A stretch of DNA of 64,000 nucleotides from Bacillota bacterium. Its GTDB lineage: Bacteria > Bacillota_I > Bacilli_A > RF39 > UBA660. Of this stretch, positions 8,746-17,218 are shown one piece after another. The first letter of the stretch is position 1, and every line of letters begins with the position of its first letter. Location of the stretch: assembly GCA_015059425.1 (NCBI GenBank), contig SVAM01000004.1, positions 31,004-95,003 on the forward strand, in the 5' to 3' direction. Under the pieces are notes generated by a model. The model was not told the origin of the DNA. It saw nothing but the letters and a program-made list of their open reading frames with translations, and did no database searches. The position numbers and the translations under genes are program-made.

Positions 8746-10149
8746 ATGAAAAAAACAAAAATAATATGTAGTATAGGACCTGCTAGTAGTGATTACGAAG
8801 TTTTTAAAGATTTGGCACATGCAGGTATGAACGTAGCAAGAGTAAATTTTAGTCATGCAACAATTGAAGAAAGAAAAACTGTAGAAAATCTAGTAACGAA
8901 AATTAATAAAGAAGAAAATCTAAATATTGGCTTATTATATGATACAAAAGGTCCAGAATTCCGTAATGGAGAAGTGCAAGTTGGTGGAATAAATTTAGTG
9001 TCTGGTAAAACTATTCGTGTAGTAAAAGAAAATGTTATTGGCACAGAAGAAAGTTTTAGTGTAAACCATCCTGAAGCATTAAATAGTTTAGAGGTAGGGA
9101 ATGTTATTCAATTAGAAAATGGTTTAATGAAAATAGAAGTTGTTTCTAAAGAAGATGATGGTGTAACATGTAAAATTATAAATGGAGGAATATTAGGTAG
9201 CAAAAAGAGTTTATTTGTTCCTGGTGTAAAATTAGATATTCCATTTATTAGTGAAGAAGATAAAGAAGATATTAAATATGCATGTAAGAATAATGGAGAC
9301 TTTTTAGCTTTATCATTTGTATCTACGAAAGAAGATGCTTTAGAAGCAAGAAGAATTATTGACAGTGAAAAAAGCAATATCAAAATAATATCAAAAATAG
9401 AAAGTATGACAGGTATTAACAATTTAGATGAAATACTAGATGTTAGTGATGGTGTAATGGTAGCAAGAGGAGACTTAGGTGAAGAAGTACCTATTTCTTT
9501 ATTACCAGTATATCAAAAGTTAATAATTAAGAAAGCAAGAGAACATGGTAAGATTTGTATTGTAGCAACAGAAATGTTAGAAAGCATGAAGAAGAATTCT
9601 CGTCCAACTAGAGCGGAAGTTACTGATGTAGCAAATGCTATTTTAGATGGAACAGATGCTATTATGTTAAGTGGTGAAACAACTGTTGGAGCATATCCTG
9701 TAGAAGCAGTAAGATTTATGGCTAATATTGCAAGAGATACGGAAGAACATGCTCATAAAAACTTTGAATACAAAGGTAAAATTGGTCGAACTGAATGTAT
9801 TGCAAAAGGTGCAGTTGACTTAACAAATTATGTTGATGTAAAAGGTATAGCATGTGCAAGCATCAGTGGCTATACTGCAAGATTTATAAGTAATTTTAGA
9901 CCACATTGTCCAATTGTTGCAACATGTACAAGTGAAGTTGTAGCAAGAAGTTTAGCACTTAATTACGGCGTTTATACAAGTATAGTTCCAGTGTTTAAAA
10001 GTACTGATGAAATGATTAATATTGCTAAAACTAAAACTAAAGAATTTCTGAATTTGGATAAAGAAAATAAAATAATTATTACTGGTGGCATTCCAATAAC
10101 ATCTGAAGGAAGAATTACTAATTTCTTAAAAATAGAAGAAATAGATTAA
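8746..10149 (+). CDS. pyk: Pyruvate kinase
   Basis: Last step of glycolysis: PEP plus ADP gives pyruvate plus ATP. Family motifs include KTKIICSIGPAS, GMNVARVNFSHA, KIESMTGINNLDEILDVSDG, VARGDLGEEVP and TRAEVTDVANAILDGTDA. 467 residues, which covers the A, B and C domains but not the extra PEP-utiliser-like C-terminal domain of many Bacillus enzymes. ATG follows AAAGGGAAAAT. It is a single-gene unit with its own terminator. Confidence 0.96.
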   Translation: MKKTKIICSIGPASSDYEVFKDLAHAGMNVARVNFSHATIEERKTVENLVTKINKEENLNIGLLYDTKGPEFRNGEVQVGGINLVSGKTIRVVKENVIGTEESFSVNHPEALNSLEVGNVIQLENGLMKIEVVSKEDDGVTCKIINGGILGSKKSLFVPGVKLDIPFISEEDKEDIKYACKNNGDFLALSFVSTKEDALEARRIIDSEKSNIKIISKIESMTGINNLDEILDVSDGVMVARGDLGEEVPISLLPVYQKLIIKKAREHGKICIVATEMLESMKKNSRPTRAEVTDVANAILDGTDAIMLSGETTVGAYPVEAVRFMANIARDTEEHAHKNFEYKGKIGRTECIAKGAVDLTNYVDVKGIACASISGYTARFISNFRPHCPIVATCTSEVVARSLALNYGVYTSIVPVFKSTDEMINIAKTKTKEFLNLDKENKIIITGGIPITSEGRITNFLKIEEID

Positions 10150-10155
10150 ATTATT

Positions 10156-10179
10156 AAAGTTGTGAAAGCAACTTTTTTT
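10156..10179 (+). terminator. Terminator of pyk
   Basis: AAAGTTG pairs with CAACTTT around TGAAAG, followed by a run of T. Confidence 0.85.
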
Positions 10180-10228
10180 CTTGCATTTAATTAAGTATTT
10201 TAGTATCTTATAATTGAGGTGTATTAAA

Positions 10229-10696
10229 ATGGATATAAATATTAAAATAGAAGACAAAGTACTTAATTATCGTGTTGCAGGGATAATAAAAAAAGATGAT
10301 AAAATACTAGTAAATGAAAGAGTAGATGTAGATTATGTAAGTTTAATTGGTGGCAGAGCCAAAATAGGAGAATCATCTATAGAAGCTTTGATAAGAGAAT
10401 TAAAAGAAGAAAGTGGCTATGATTTTAAATATGTTAAGACTTTAGGTATTATTGAAAATTTTTTTGTATCAAGATATGATAATAAAGAATATCATGAAAT
10501 ATTAATTATTCATGAAATGGAATTTAATGATAAAGAATTATATAATTTAGAAAAAATTCAAAATTATGAAGAAGAAAATGTAAAATTTGTATGGAGAACT
10601 TATGAAGAATTAGCAAATGTAAACTTTGTACCAAAGATTATCTTAAATTACTTAAAAAAAGATGAATTGTTTCATTTAATAAACAAAGATAACTAG
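10229..10696 (+). CDS. NUDIX hydrolase
   Basis: A 155-residue pyrophosphohydrolase. The Nudix box fits G-x5-E-x7-REU-x-EE-x-GU: GGRAKIGE, SSIEALI, RELKEESGYD, near residues 45-67. The substrate (damaged nucleotide, ADP-ribose, other) is not visible. I start at ATG 10229, preceded by GAGGTG; an in-frame TTG at 10214 is less likely. TATAAT at 10209 may be the -10. A terminator follows. Confidence 0.88.
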   Translation: MDINIKIEDKVLNYRVAGIIKKDDKILVNERVDVDYVSLIGGRAKIGESSIEALIRELKEESGYDFKYVKTLGIIENFFVSRYDNKEYHEILIIHEMEFNDKELYNLEKIQNYEEENVKFVWRTYEELANVNFVPKIILNYLKKDELFHLINKDN

Positions 10697-10713
10697 TTTA
10701 ATACTAGTTTTTT
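10691..10713 (+). terminator. Terminator of the NUDIX gene
   Basis: AACTAGT pairs with ACTAGTT around TTAAT, followed by T's. Confidence 0.8.
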
Positions 10714-10751
10714 AATGCTCCCATCATTCGACAAATTAATATAAAAAATTA

Positions 10752-10760
10752 TGTTATATT
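10752..10760 (+). promoter_or_regulatory. Possible extended -10 promoter of the first DUF1016 gene
   Basis: TG-T-TATATT lies 17 bp before the start codon. No convincing -35 is seen. Confidence 0.45.
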
Positions 10761-10777
10761 ACATTTGGAGGTTTTGA

Positions 10778-11695
10778 ATGCAAGAACAAAAATATTATGA
10801 TGAAATAAAAGATTTAATTGAAACAAAAGAAATAAATGGTAAAGCTAGATATTTAAAAGATAATAAAGACACAATTTTAATTAATTGGAATATAGGAAGA
10901 TTAATTGTTGAAGCTCAAGGTGGAGAACTAAGAGCAAAGTATGGAGATAATTTAATAAAAAAGTGGGCTATAGAATTAGAAGCTAAATATGGAAGTAATT
11001 ATGGAGTCAGAAATTTAAATTTGTATCGTAAGTTTTATATTACTTTTCTAATTGTGCACGCACTGCGTGCACAATTAACATGGACACATTACAAAATAAT
11101 ATTATCTATAAAAAATGAAAGTGAAGGAAATTATTATATAAATCAAGTAATACTTAATAATTTATCAAGTAGAGAATTAATTAGTGAAATCAAAAATAAA
11201 TTTTTTGAGAGATTAAGTTATGCCGATAAAACAAACATTAAACTATTAGAAAATAGTAATGATTTAACTATTAATGACATGATAAAAGATCCTATATTGA
11301 TAAAAAGTAATAACAACATAATAAATGAAAAAGCCTTACACAAATATATAATAGAAATGCTTGAAGAAAGATTTCTAGAATTAGGAACTGGGTTTGCGCT
11401 TATAGGTCATGAATATAAAATACAAATTGAAGGGCACACATATTCTTTAGATTTATTATTTTTTAATTATAAACTTAATTGTTTTATTGTAGTAGAATTA
11501 AAATTAAAAAGTGCAAGTATAAAGGATATAGATCAAATTAAGTTTTACACTAAATTAGTAGATAAAAATTTAAAAGAGAATAATCACAATAATACTATCG
11601 GTTTACTAATAGTAAAGAAAAAAGATAAATATGTTATTGAATATGCTACAGATAGTAATATATATTTAACTAATTATGAGTTAATAAATGTATAA
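10778..11695 (+). CDS. DUF1016/YhcG-family PDDEXK nuclease-like protein, copy 1
   Basis: 305 residues. The N-terminal DUF1016 domain has YWxIGRLIVEAQGGE-like sequence and the QLTWTHY motif near residue 100. The C-terminal nuclease domain has GFALIGHEYKIQIEGHTYSLDLLFFN and CFIVVELKL, which fit the PDDEXK-type D...ExK core (LDLLF, VELK). Family members are linked to mobile DNA and defence loci, but the reaction in this organism is unknown. The gene contains a perfect 29-nt palindrome just before the QLTW codons (11049-11077). ATG follows GGAGG. It is a stand-alone gene, similar to the one at 16196. Confidence 0.88.
   Translation: MQEQKYYDEIKDLIETKEINGKARYLKDNKDTILINWNIGRLIVEAQGGELRAKYGDNLIKKWAIELEAKYGSNYGVRNLNLYRKFYITFLIVHALRAQLTWTHYKIILSIKNESEGNYYINQVILNNLSSRELISEIKNKFFERLSYADKTNIKLLENSNDLTINDMIKDPILIKSNNNIINEKALHKYIIEMLEERFLELGTGFALIGHEYKIQIEGHTYSLDLLFFNYKLNCFIVVELKLKSASIKDIDQIKFYTKLVDKNLKENNHNNTIGLLIVKKKDKYVIEYATDSNIYLTNYELINV
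11049..11077. repeat. Perfect coding palindrome inside DUF1016 copy 1
   Basis: Arms TAATTGTGCACGCA and its exact complement (14 bp each) flank one C. The GC-rich core stands out in this AT-rich gene. It encodes the residues IVHALRAQ directly before LTW. As RNA it would form a very stable hairpin in the middle of the message. Confidence 0.95.
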
Positions 11696-11745
11696 AAAAC
11701 TTCTTTTTTTAACATAATCAACATAGATATTAAAAGGAGGACAAT

Positions 11746-13881
11746 ATGTTTAATAACTTTGGATTTATAGGAAGTAAGATATTAAAAACTGCGGAAGAAG
11801 AAAGATACAACATGCACCATCCATATGTAGGAAGTGAACATTTATTGCTTGCAATATTAAAAAGCAATAGTGATTTAAAGAAAAAATTAAATGAATATAA
11901 TTTGACTTATAAAAAATTTAAAGATGAACTTATAAGGATTGTTGGTGTACCAAAGAAAAATATTGAAGTTAATTTATATACACCATTATTAAAAAGAATA
12001 ATATCTAATGCGTTAGATGATGCCAAAGAAAATAATAAAGGTGAAGTAACACCAAATCATTTGTTAATTGCTATGCTTGATGAAGGAGAAGGTATAGCAA
12101 TACGTATAATGATTGGTTTAGATATAGATATAGATTCATTGTATGATGAATTAAAGATTAAACCTAATGATATAGCAAAAGATAAATTAGAAATATTTAA
12201 TGTTGGGACAATACTTAATAATAAAGTTGATAATGATGAAAAAGTTATTGGGAGAAATTCTGAAATAAACAATTTAATTGAAGTATTACTTCGAAAAAAG
12301 AAAAGTAATCCATTACTTGTAGGCCCTGCAGGAGTAGGGAAAACTGCGATAGTAGAAGAACTAGCAAGACGAATAAAAAATAAAGAAGTACCCACTATAT
12401 TAGAAAATAAAATTATAGTTGATTTACCAATGGGCGATTTAGTAAGTGGCACAAAGTATCGAGGAGAATTTGAAGAAAGACTTACTAAAATAATAAAAGA
12501 AGTTATTAAAAATAAAAATATTATTTTATTTATCGATGAAGTTCATACAATGGTTAATGCTGGTGGAGCAGAAGGAGCTATAAATGCCGGAGATATATTA
12601 AAACCATATTTAGCTAGAGGAGATATTCATGTTATTGGAGCAACAACAATTAAAGAATACGAAAAGTTTATTGCTAAAGATAAGGCTTTAGAACGAAGAT
12701 TTGAACTTATACAAGTAAAAGAGCCAAATCTAGAAGAAACAAAAGATATATTACTAGGTATTAAAAAAAGTTATGAACATCATCATGGAATAAAAATAAG
12801 TAATAAAAATATTGAGGATATATGTAATCTTAGTAATAAATATTTATATAGTAAGAAAAATCCTGATAAAACTATAGATTTATTAGATAGTATTTGTGCT
12901 TATATAAAAAGAAAAAATACTAGTAATGAAGAAATTAAAATTATAAATGATAATTTAATACAATTAACAAAAGAAAAAGAGAATTATGTGAAAAATAATG
13001 AGTATGAAAAAGCATTAGATGTATGTTTAAAAATAAATGATTTAGAAAGCCAAGGGAAAAATATTAAAAACACTAAAAAAGATATAATAACTTACAATGA
13101 TATTTTAAAAGTAATAGAACAAAAAAGTAATATTCCAATGTTTAATAATAAAGATGAGTTAATTTATAAAATATCTAATAGTCTAAAAACTAATATATAT
13201 AGTGAAACTAAAGCTATAAATAAAATTATTAACAATTTAAAAACTTATTTTAATACAGAAAGTAATTTAAAATTATTATTATTAGGTCCAAGTGGTGTAG
13301 GTAAGACTAGTTCTGTTAAACTAATAAGTAAAGAATTAAAAAATAATTTAATAAGATTAGACATGAGTGAATATAACTTAGAAACATCTGTTAATAAGCT
13401 TATTGGTGTATCCCACGGTTATATTGGCTATGATGATGAATATATATTTAAAAAAGTTAGTTATAATCCTTACAGTATAATTTTAGTAGATGAAATAGAA
13501 AAAGCTCATCCAAGTGTATTAAATTTATTTTTAACAATAATGGATGAAGGATTTATAACTGATGCTCATGGTGAAATAATAGATTTTTCGCATACTTTAA
13601 TTTTTATGACTTCCAATGCTATAAAAAATAATAGTGTGGGCTTTACTAACAATGAAAATAATTTAACAGAAAACTTTAGTGAAGAGTTTTTAGGTAGATT
13701 TGATGATATAATATATTTTGATACATTAACAAAAGAAGAAGTACTAAATTATTTAAAAGAAAAAATAAACAATAACACTATAGATTATGAAAGTATTTTA
13801 AATGAAATTAATTATCAAAAATATGGTTTTAGAAATATAAATAGAGTTATAAATAAATATAAAGTAAAGATAAATAATTAA
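11746..13881 (+). CDS. clpC: ClpC/ClpA-like Hsp100 AAA+ ATPase
   Basis: 711 residues. An N-terminal Clp-N repeat domain (MHHPYVGSEHLLLAIL) precedes D1 with Walker A GPAGVGKT and Walker B ILFIDEVHTM. A short middle coiled coil follows. D2 has Walker A GPSGVGKTSS and VDEIEKAHPSVLNLFL. SVGF after the sensor-1 region could be the ClpP-docking tripeptide. It is roughly 100 residues shorter than typical ClpC, mostly at the C-terminal end of D2 and in the middle domain. No mcsA/mcsB/ctsR neighbours. AAAGGAGG precedes the ATG. Symbol by homology only. Confidence 0.85.
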   Translation: MFNNFGFIGSKILKTAEEERYNMHHPYVGSEHLLLAILKSNSDLKKKLNEYNLTYKKFKDELIRIVGVPKKNIEVNLYTPLLKRIISNALDDAKENNKGEVTPNHLLIAMLDEGEGIAIRIMIGLDIDIDSLYDELKIKPNDIAKDKLEIFNVGTILNNKVDNDEKVIGRNSEINNLIEVLLRKKKSNPLLVGPAGVGKTAIVEELARRIKNKEVPTILENKIIVDLPMGDLVSGTKYRGEFEERLTKIIKEVIKNKNIILFIDEVHTMVNAGGAEGAINAGDILKPYLARGDIHVIGATTIKEYEKFIAKDKALERRFELIQVKEPNLEETKDILLGIKKSYEHHHGIKISNKNIEDICNLSNKYLYSKKNPDKTIDLLDSICAYIKRKNTSNEEIKIINDNLIQLTKEKENYVKNNEYEKALDVCLKINDLESQGKNIKNTKKDIITYNDILKVIEQKSNIPMFNNKDELIYKISNSLKTNIYSETKAINKIINNLKTYFNTESNLKLLLLGPSGVGKTSSVKLISKELKNNLIRLDMSEYNLETSVNKLIGVSHGYIGYDDEYIFKKVSYNPYSIILVDEIEKAHPSVLNLFLTIMDEGFITDAHGEIIDFSHTLIFMTSNAIKNNSVGFTNNENNLTENFSEEFLGRFDDIIYFDTLTKEEVLNYLKEKINNNTIDYESILNEINYQKYGFRNINRVINKYKVKINN

Positions 13882-13904
13882 CTGGTACTAAGTATCAGTT
13901 TTTT
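13880..13904 (+). terminator. Terminator of the clpC-like gene
   Basis: AACTGGTAC pairs with GTATCAGTT (9 bp, one G-U) around TAA, then T's. Confidence 0.8.
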
Positions 13905-13991
13905 AAATTAAAAAAGTATGTAAAATTTGTGTAATAAGATTAACAGATTAAAAATCATTTGTTATAATCAGTTAGAAGGGAAGTGCAGAAA

Positions 13992-15302
13992 ATGAAAATA
14001 ATTTTGGATCCTGAATCAGGATTTTTAACAGAGGATAAAAAGAAGTATGATGTTAGAAAAGCGTTATTAAATGCGGGAGTTAAAGCAGGGGTTTGTTTTA
14101 AGCCAGGAGAAGTAACTCCAGAAGTAGTTCGTGAAACTGAAACAGAAGAGCAAAGATTAAAAAGAGGACTAGATACTATATTTAGTGAACATACTTCACC
14201 TAGTGAACAACCACAAGTTTCATTAGAAATAGTAGGAATACCAAAAATAATGTGTATGGTATTAAATAATGAACAACAATATAACGCTGATGAAAGATCT
14301 TTAAGATATACAGCAGTTAAACCAAATGATTACATAAGTGAAGAAGAAACAACACTTTATAATAAATGGTTAGAAATATTTATTAATTTATTAAATAAAG
14401 AATATTTAGATTTTTTTAAACGATTCAATCAAGGTGATACAGAAGAAAAGACTAACAAAAAAACTCAAAGTGCAATTAAAAAGATAGCGCAAGAAAATGC
14501 TAGATATATGGTAAGTGTATTTATGCCAACAACATTAACATATACAGTACCATTTGCCCAAATAAATAAAATATGTTTATATATGGAAAGAATAATAAAT
14601 AAACCTTTAAATGAATTTGAAGAATTATTAGTTCCATACTTTAAAGAATTTATCCACTCTTTAAAAGATTTAGATGTAGCATTAACCAACAATAAAGTAA
14701 AAGAAATTTTTCCTAATATTAAAAATGTACCAGATAATAATGAACTTACATACACCAATAATAAACAAACTGAACTATCATTATTTTCAGAAAGAAATAA
14801 ATTTTCTGGTATTAACTTACCAAATGAATATGGTGTAACATTTAGTTATAATATGGAATTATCATTAGCAAGTTATGCTCAATTTCATAGACATCGTACA
14901 ACAAATTTTGAAATTGAAGTTCCAAAATTATCAGAAGAAAAATTTTATATTCCGCTTCTTTTAGATGGTAAAGAAGAATTAATTAAAGAATGGTTAAAAG
15001 ATATAAAATCTGTTAACAAATATTATCCACAAGGAAAAATAATAAGAGCTAACGCTAATGGATCTTTGAAAAGATTAGTACAATATGTAGGTAAAGAAAG
15101 AGCTTGTGATAGAGCATTTTTAGAAACAGAAGATTTATTTACTAATGAAATGTTACCAGGAATATATGAAGGTTTATTAGCAAGTGGTAAAATTGAACTT
15201 GCAGAAACTTTAAAACCTTATGTAGGAAAGTTAAGATGTATGTATCCAGATTATAAATGTCCAGGAGTATGTGGACATCCAAGAATTAGGAGAAAATTTT
15301 AG
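13992..15302 (+). CDS. Divergent ThyX-like (FAD-dependent thymidylate synthase) protein, two halves
   Basis: 436 residues, about twice a normal ThyX. The N-half has NADERSLRYTAV and ARYMVSVFMPTTLTYT, resembling the SxRY end of the ThyX motif and the following helix. The C-half has QFHRHRTTNFEIEVP, resembling the RHRxxS start of the motif, then ERACDRAF. Each half seems to keep a different part of the ThyX signature. The dTMP kinase gene follows 29 bp later, which supports a role in dTMP synthesis. ATG at 13992 has AGAAGGGAAG upstream; an in-frame GTG lies at 13983. Activity is inferred. Confidence 0.65.
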   Translation: MKIILDPESGFLTEDKKKYDVRKALLNAGVKAGVCFKPGEVTPEVVRETETEEQRLKRGLDTIFSEHTSPSEQPQVSLEIVGIPKIMCMVLNNEQQYNADERSLRYTAVKPNDYISEEETTLYNKWLEIFINLLNKEYLDFFKRFNQGDTEEKTNKKTQSAIKKIAQENARYMVSVFMPTTLTYTVPFAQINKICLYMERIINKPLNEFEELLVPYFKEFIHSLKDLDVALTNNKVKEIFPNIKNVPDNNELTYTNNKQTELSLFSERNKFSGINLPNEYGVTFSYNMELSLASYAQFHRHRTTNFEIEVPKLSEEKFYIPLLLDGKEELIKEWLKDIKSVNKYYPQGKIIRANANGSLKRLVQYVGKERACDRAFLETEDLFTNEMLPGIYEGLLASGKIELAETLKPYVGKLRCMYPDYKCPGVCGHPRIRRKF

Positions 15303-15331
15303 TTAATAAATTTTAAAATAGGAGAGATATG

Positions 15332-16021
15332 ATGCAAGGTAAATTAATAGTTATTGAAGGAACAGATTGTTCAGGAAAAGAAACACAAACTAATTTATTA
15401 TATGAAAGATTAAAAAGTGATGGAGTAAAAGTAGCAAGAATGGCATTTCCAATGTATGATACTCCAACAGGACAAATTATTGGGGCTTGTTTAATTGGTA
15501 AGCCATATATGTGTGAAAAATTATTAAAAAATAATCATAGCTTTTTCCCTGAAGGTGGAGGCAATGTTGATTCTTTAACAGCATTAAGTTATTATGCTGC
15601 AGATAGAAGATATAACTTACCAACTATAAATAAATATTTAAATGAAGGTTATACTTTATTGATTGATAGATATGTAACAAGTAATATGGCTCATCGAGGT
15701 GGTATGATTAAAGATGATGTAATGAGACATAAAATGTATAAAAAAATAGATATGTTAGAATATGAAATAATGGAATTACCAAGACCTGATAGAGTAATAC
15801 TTTTATATATGCCTTATGAACAAGCTTGTGTTTTAAAAGCTAAAAGAGAAGAATTACCTGATGAAACTGAACAAAATGAAGAATACTTGCGTTTAGGCGA
15901 AAAAGCATATTTAGAGTTAGCTAGTCTTTATAATTATGATGTTGTTAACTGCACTATTAATGAAGAAATAAGAAGTATAGAAAGTATCCATGAAGATGTT
16001 TATAAATTAGTGAGAAAATAA
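15332..16021 (+). CDS. tmk: dTMP kinase
   Basis: Phosphorylates dTMP to dTDP. The P-loop is EGTDCSGKET, the DR(Y/H)-type motif is IDRYVTSNMAHRG, and LYYAADR-like ALSYYAADRRYNLP binds the nucleotide. About 229 residues, with the lid region PDETEQNEEY. Two ATGs lie in tandem (15329, 15332); I prefer the second for its spacing from AGGAGAG. It is paired with the ThyX-like gene as a dTTP-synthesis unit. Confidence 0.88.
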   Translation: MQGKLIVIEGTDCSGKETQTNLLYERLKSDGVKVARMAFPMYDTPTGQIIGACLIGKPYMCEKLLKNNHSFFPEGGGNVDSLTALSYYAADRRYNLPTINKYLNEGYTLLIDRYVTSNMAHRGGMIKDDVMRHKMYKKIDMLEYEIMELPRPDRVILLYMPYEQACVLKAKREELPDETEQNEEYLRLGEKAYLELASLYNYDVVNCTINEEIRSIESIHEDVYKLVRK

Positions 16022-16050
16022 TTAGAATGACTTTATAGTTATTCTTTTAA

Positions 16051-16145
16051 ATTTTACTAATTTTAATAAATCTGTTAAGCAGAAATATGAATATTTGCTA
16101 AGCAGATTTTGATGTTTTAGTATAACCAATTTATATAAATCTGTA
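16051..16145 (+). repeat. 23-bp-period intergenic element, copy 1
   Basis: Starts ATTTTACTAATTTTAAT and ends AAATCTGTA. Inside are CAGAAAT (16080) and CAGATTT (16103), with degenerate units at 16057 and 16126, all 23 bp apart and preceded by TTAAG- or CTAAG-like bases. A TTGACT -35 box follows at once. See copies at 30525 and 51863. It lies upstream of DUF1016 copy 2. Confidence 0.8.
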
Positions 16146-16147
16146 TT

Positions 16148-16176
16148 TTGACTTTATTTTATAAAACTGTTAGGAT
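16148..16176 (+). promoter_or_regulatory. Promoter of DUF1016 copy 2
   Basis: TTGACT, 17-bp spacer, TAGGAT. It directly follows the repeat element. Confidence 0.55.
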
Positions 16177-16195
16177 AAGCCTAAGAGGTGATAAA

Positions 16196-17101
16196 ATGGA
16201 CTATTTTAAAGAAATTGAACAATTTATTATAAGAAATGAGGTTAATAAAAAATCAAGAAGAATAGAAGAGAATAACGATATATTATTTAATTATTGGAAT
16301 ATAGGTAAATTAATAATGAAAGCTCAAGGTGGAGAGGCTAGAGCAAAATATGGTAACAAATTAATAAAAGAATGGTCTTTGGAATATACCGAAAAATATG
16401 GTAAAGGCTATGATTATACAAACTTATCTAGGGCAAGACAATTATATTTAGCTTTTCCAATTCTTGGGCCAGTGGCCCAACTATCTTGGACAACAATATC
16501 GAAATTATTACCAATAAAAGATGTTAATAAAAGAAATTACTATATTAATTTGTGTTTAGAAAATAATTTATCTAAAAGAGAATTAATTAAAGAAATAAAA
16601 AATAATTCTTATGAACGTTTATTAGTTAAAAAAGATGAAATTAAAATAAATAATCCTAATAAAAAATATAAATTGATAGAAAATATAAAAAATCCAATAA
16701 TAATTGAACTAACAGAAAATGAAAGAATTAAAACAGAAAAAGATTTAGAAATTATGATTTTAAGTAAATTAAAAAGTATTTTTAAACAATTAGGTGAGGG
16801 TTTTGCATTTATAGATAATCAATATAAAATTACTTATAATAAAAGAAATTATTATATAGATATTTTGTTATTTAATATTAAATTAAACTGTTATGTAGTA
16901 GTAGAATTAAAAACAAGAGAGTTGAAAAAAGAAGATAAGTCACAAATAGAATTTTATATGAATATTATTAATGAAAAAATAAAAGAAATATTTCATAATA
17001 AAACTATTGGTATAATAATATCTAAAGAACAAGATAAATTTATAGCAAATTTTGTGAGCGATGAAAGTATAATACCTATAACTTATATAATAAAATCTTA
17101 A
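16196..17101 (+). CDS. DUF1016/YhcG-family PDDEXK nuclease-like protein, copy 2
   Basis: 301 residues with the same architecture as the gene at 10778. The N-terminal part has YWNIGKLIMKAQGGEARAKYG and VAQLSWT; the C-terminal nuclease core has IDILLFNIKLNCYVVVELKTRE. The two proteins are clearly homologous but diverged. A 17-nt palindrome lies just before the QLSW codons (16464-16480), at the same place as in copy 1 but with different sequence and length. ATG at 16196 follows AGAGGTG. It stands alone between tmk and a metabolic gene, preceded by the 23-bp-period element. Confidence 0.87.
   Translation: MDYFKEIEQFIIRNEVNKKSRRIEENNDILFNYWNIGKLIMKAQGGEARAKYGNKLIKEWSLEYTEKYGKGYDYTNLSRARQLYLAFPILGPVAQLSWTTISKLLPIKDVNKRNYYINLCLENNLSKRELIKEIKNNSYERLLVKKDEIKINNPNKKYKLIENIKNPIIIELTENERIKTEKDLEIMILSKLKSIFKQLGEGFAFIDNQYKITYNKRNYYIDILLFNIKLNCYVVVELKTRELKKEDKSQIEFYMNIINEKIKEIFHNKTIGIIISKEQDKFIANFVSDESIIPITYIIKS
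16464..16480. repeat. Perfect coding palindrome inside DUF1016 copy 2
   Basis: TTGGGCCA and TGGCCCAA flank one G. It encodes LGPVAQ directly before LSW. It sits at the same gene position as the palindrome at 11049 and is 6 bp (two codons) shorter between the TTG and CAA ends. Confidence 0.93.
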
Positions 17102-17151
17102 AAGTGAAATATAATTCATATATTATAATGTAAACTTTATTAGGCAATTGC

Positions 17152-17181
17152 TTGACAATATTACTAGCCAAAAGATATACT
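17152..17181 (+). promoter_or_regulatory. Promoter of the trans-sulfuration gene
   Basis: TTGACA, 18-bp spacer, TATACT, about 38 bp before the start codon. Confidence 0.75.
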
Positions 17182-17218
17182 TAACTTAAGAGATTATGTT
17201 GTGTTTAAGGAGGTAAAA

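Noticed and set aside
9108-9422. Reverse-strand frame within pyk
   Set aside because: It lies opposite a clear pyruvate kinase gene and resembles a hydrophobic shadow frame common in AT-rich DNA.
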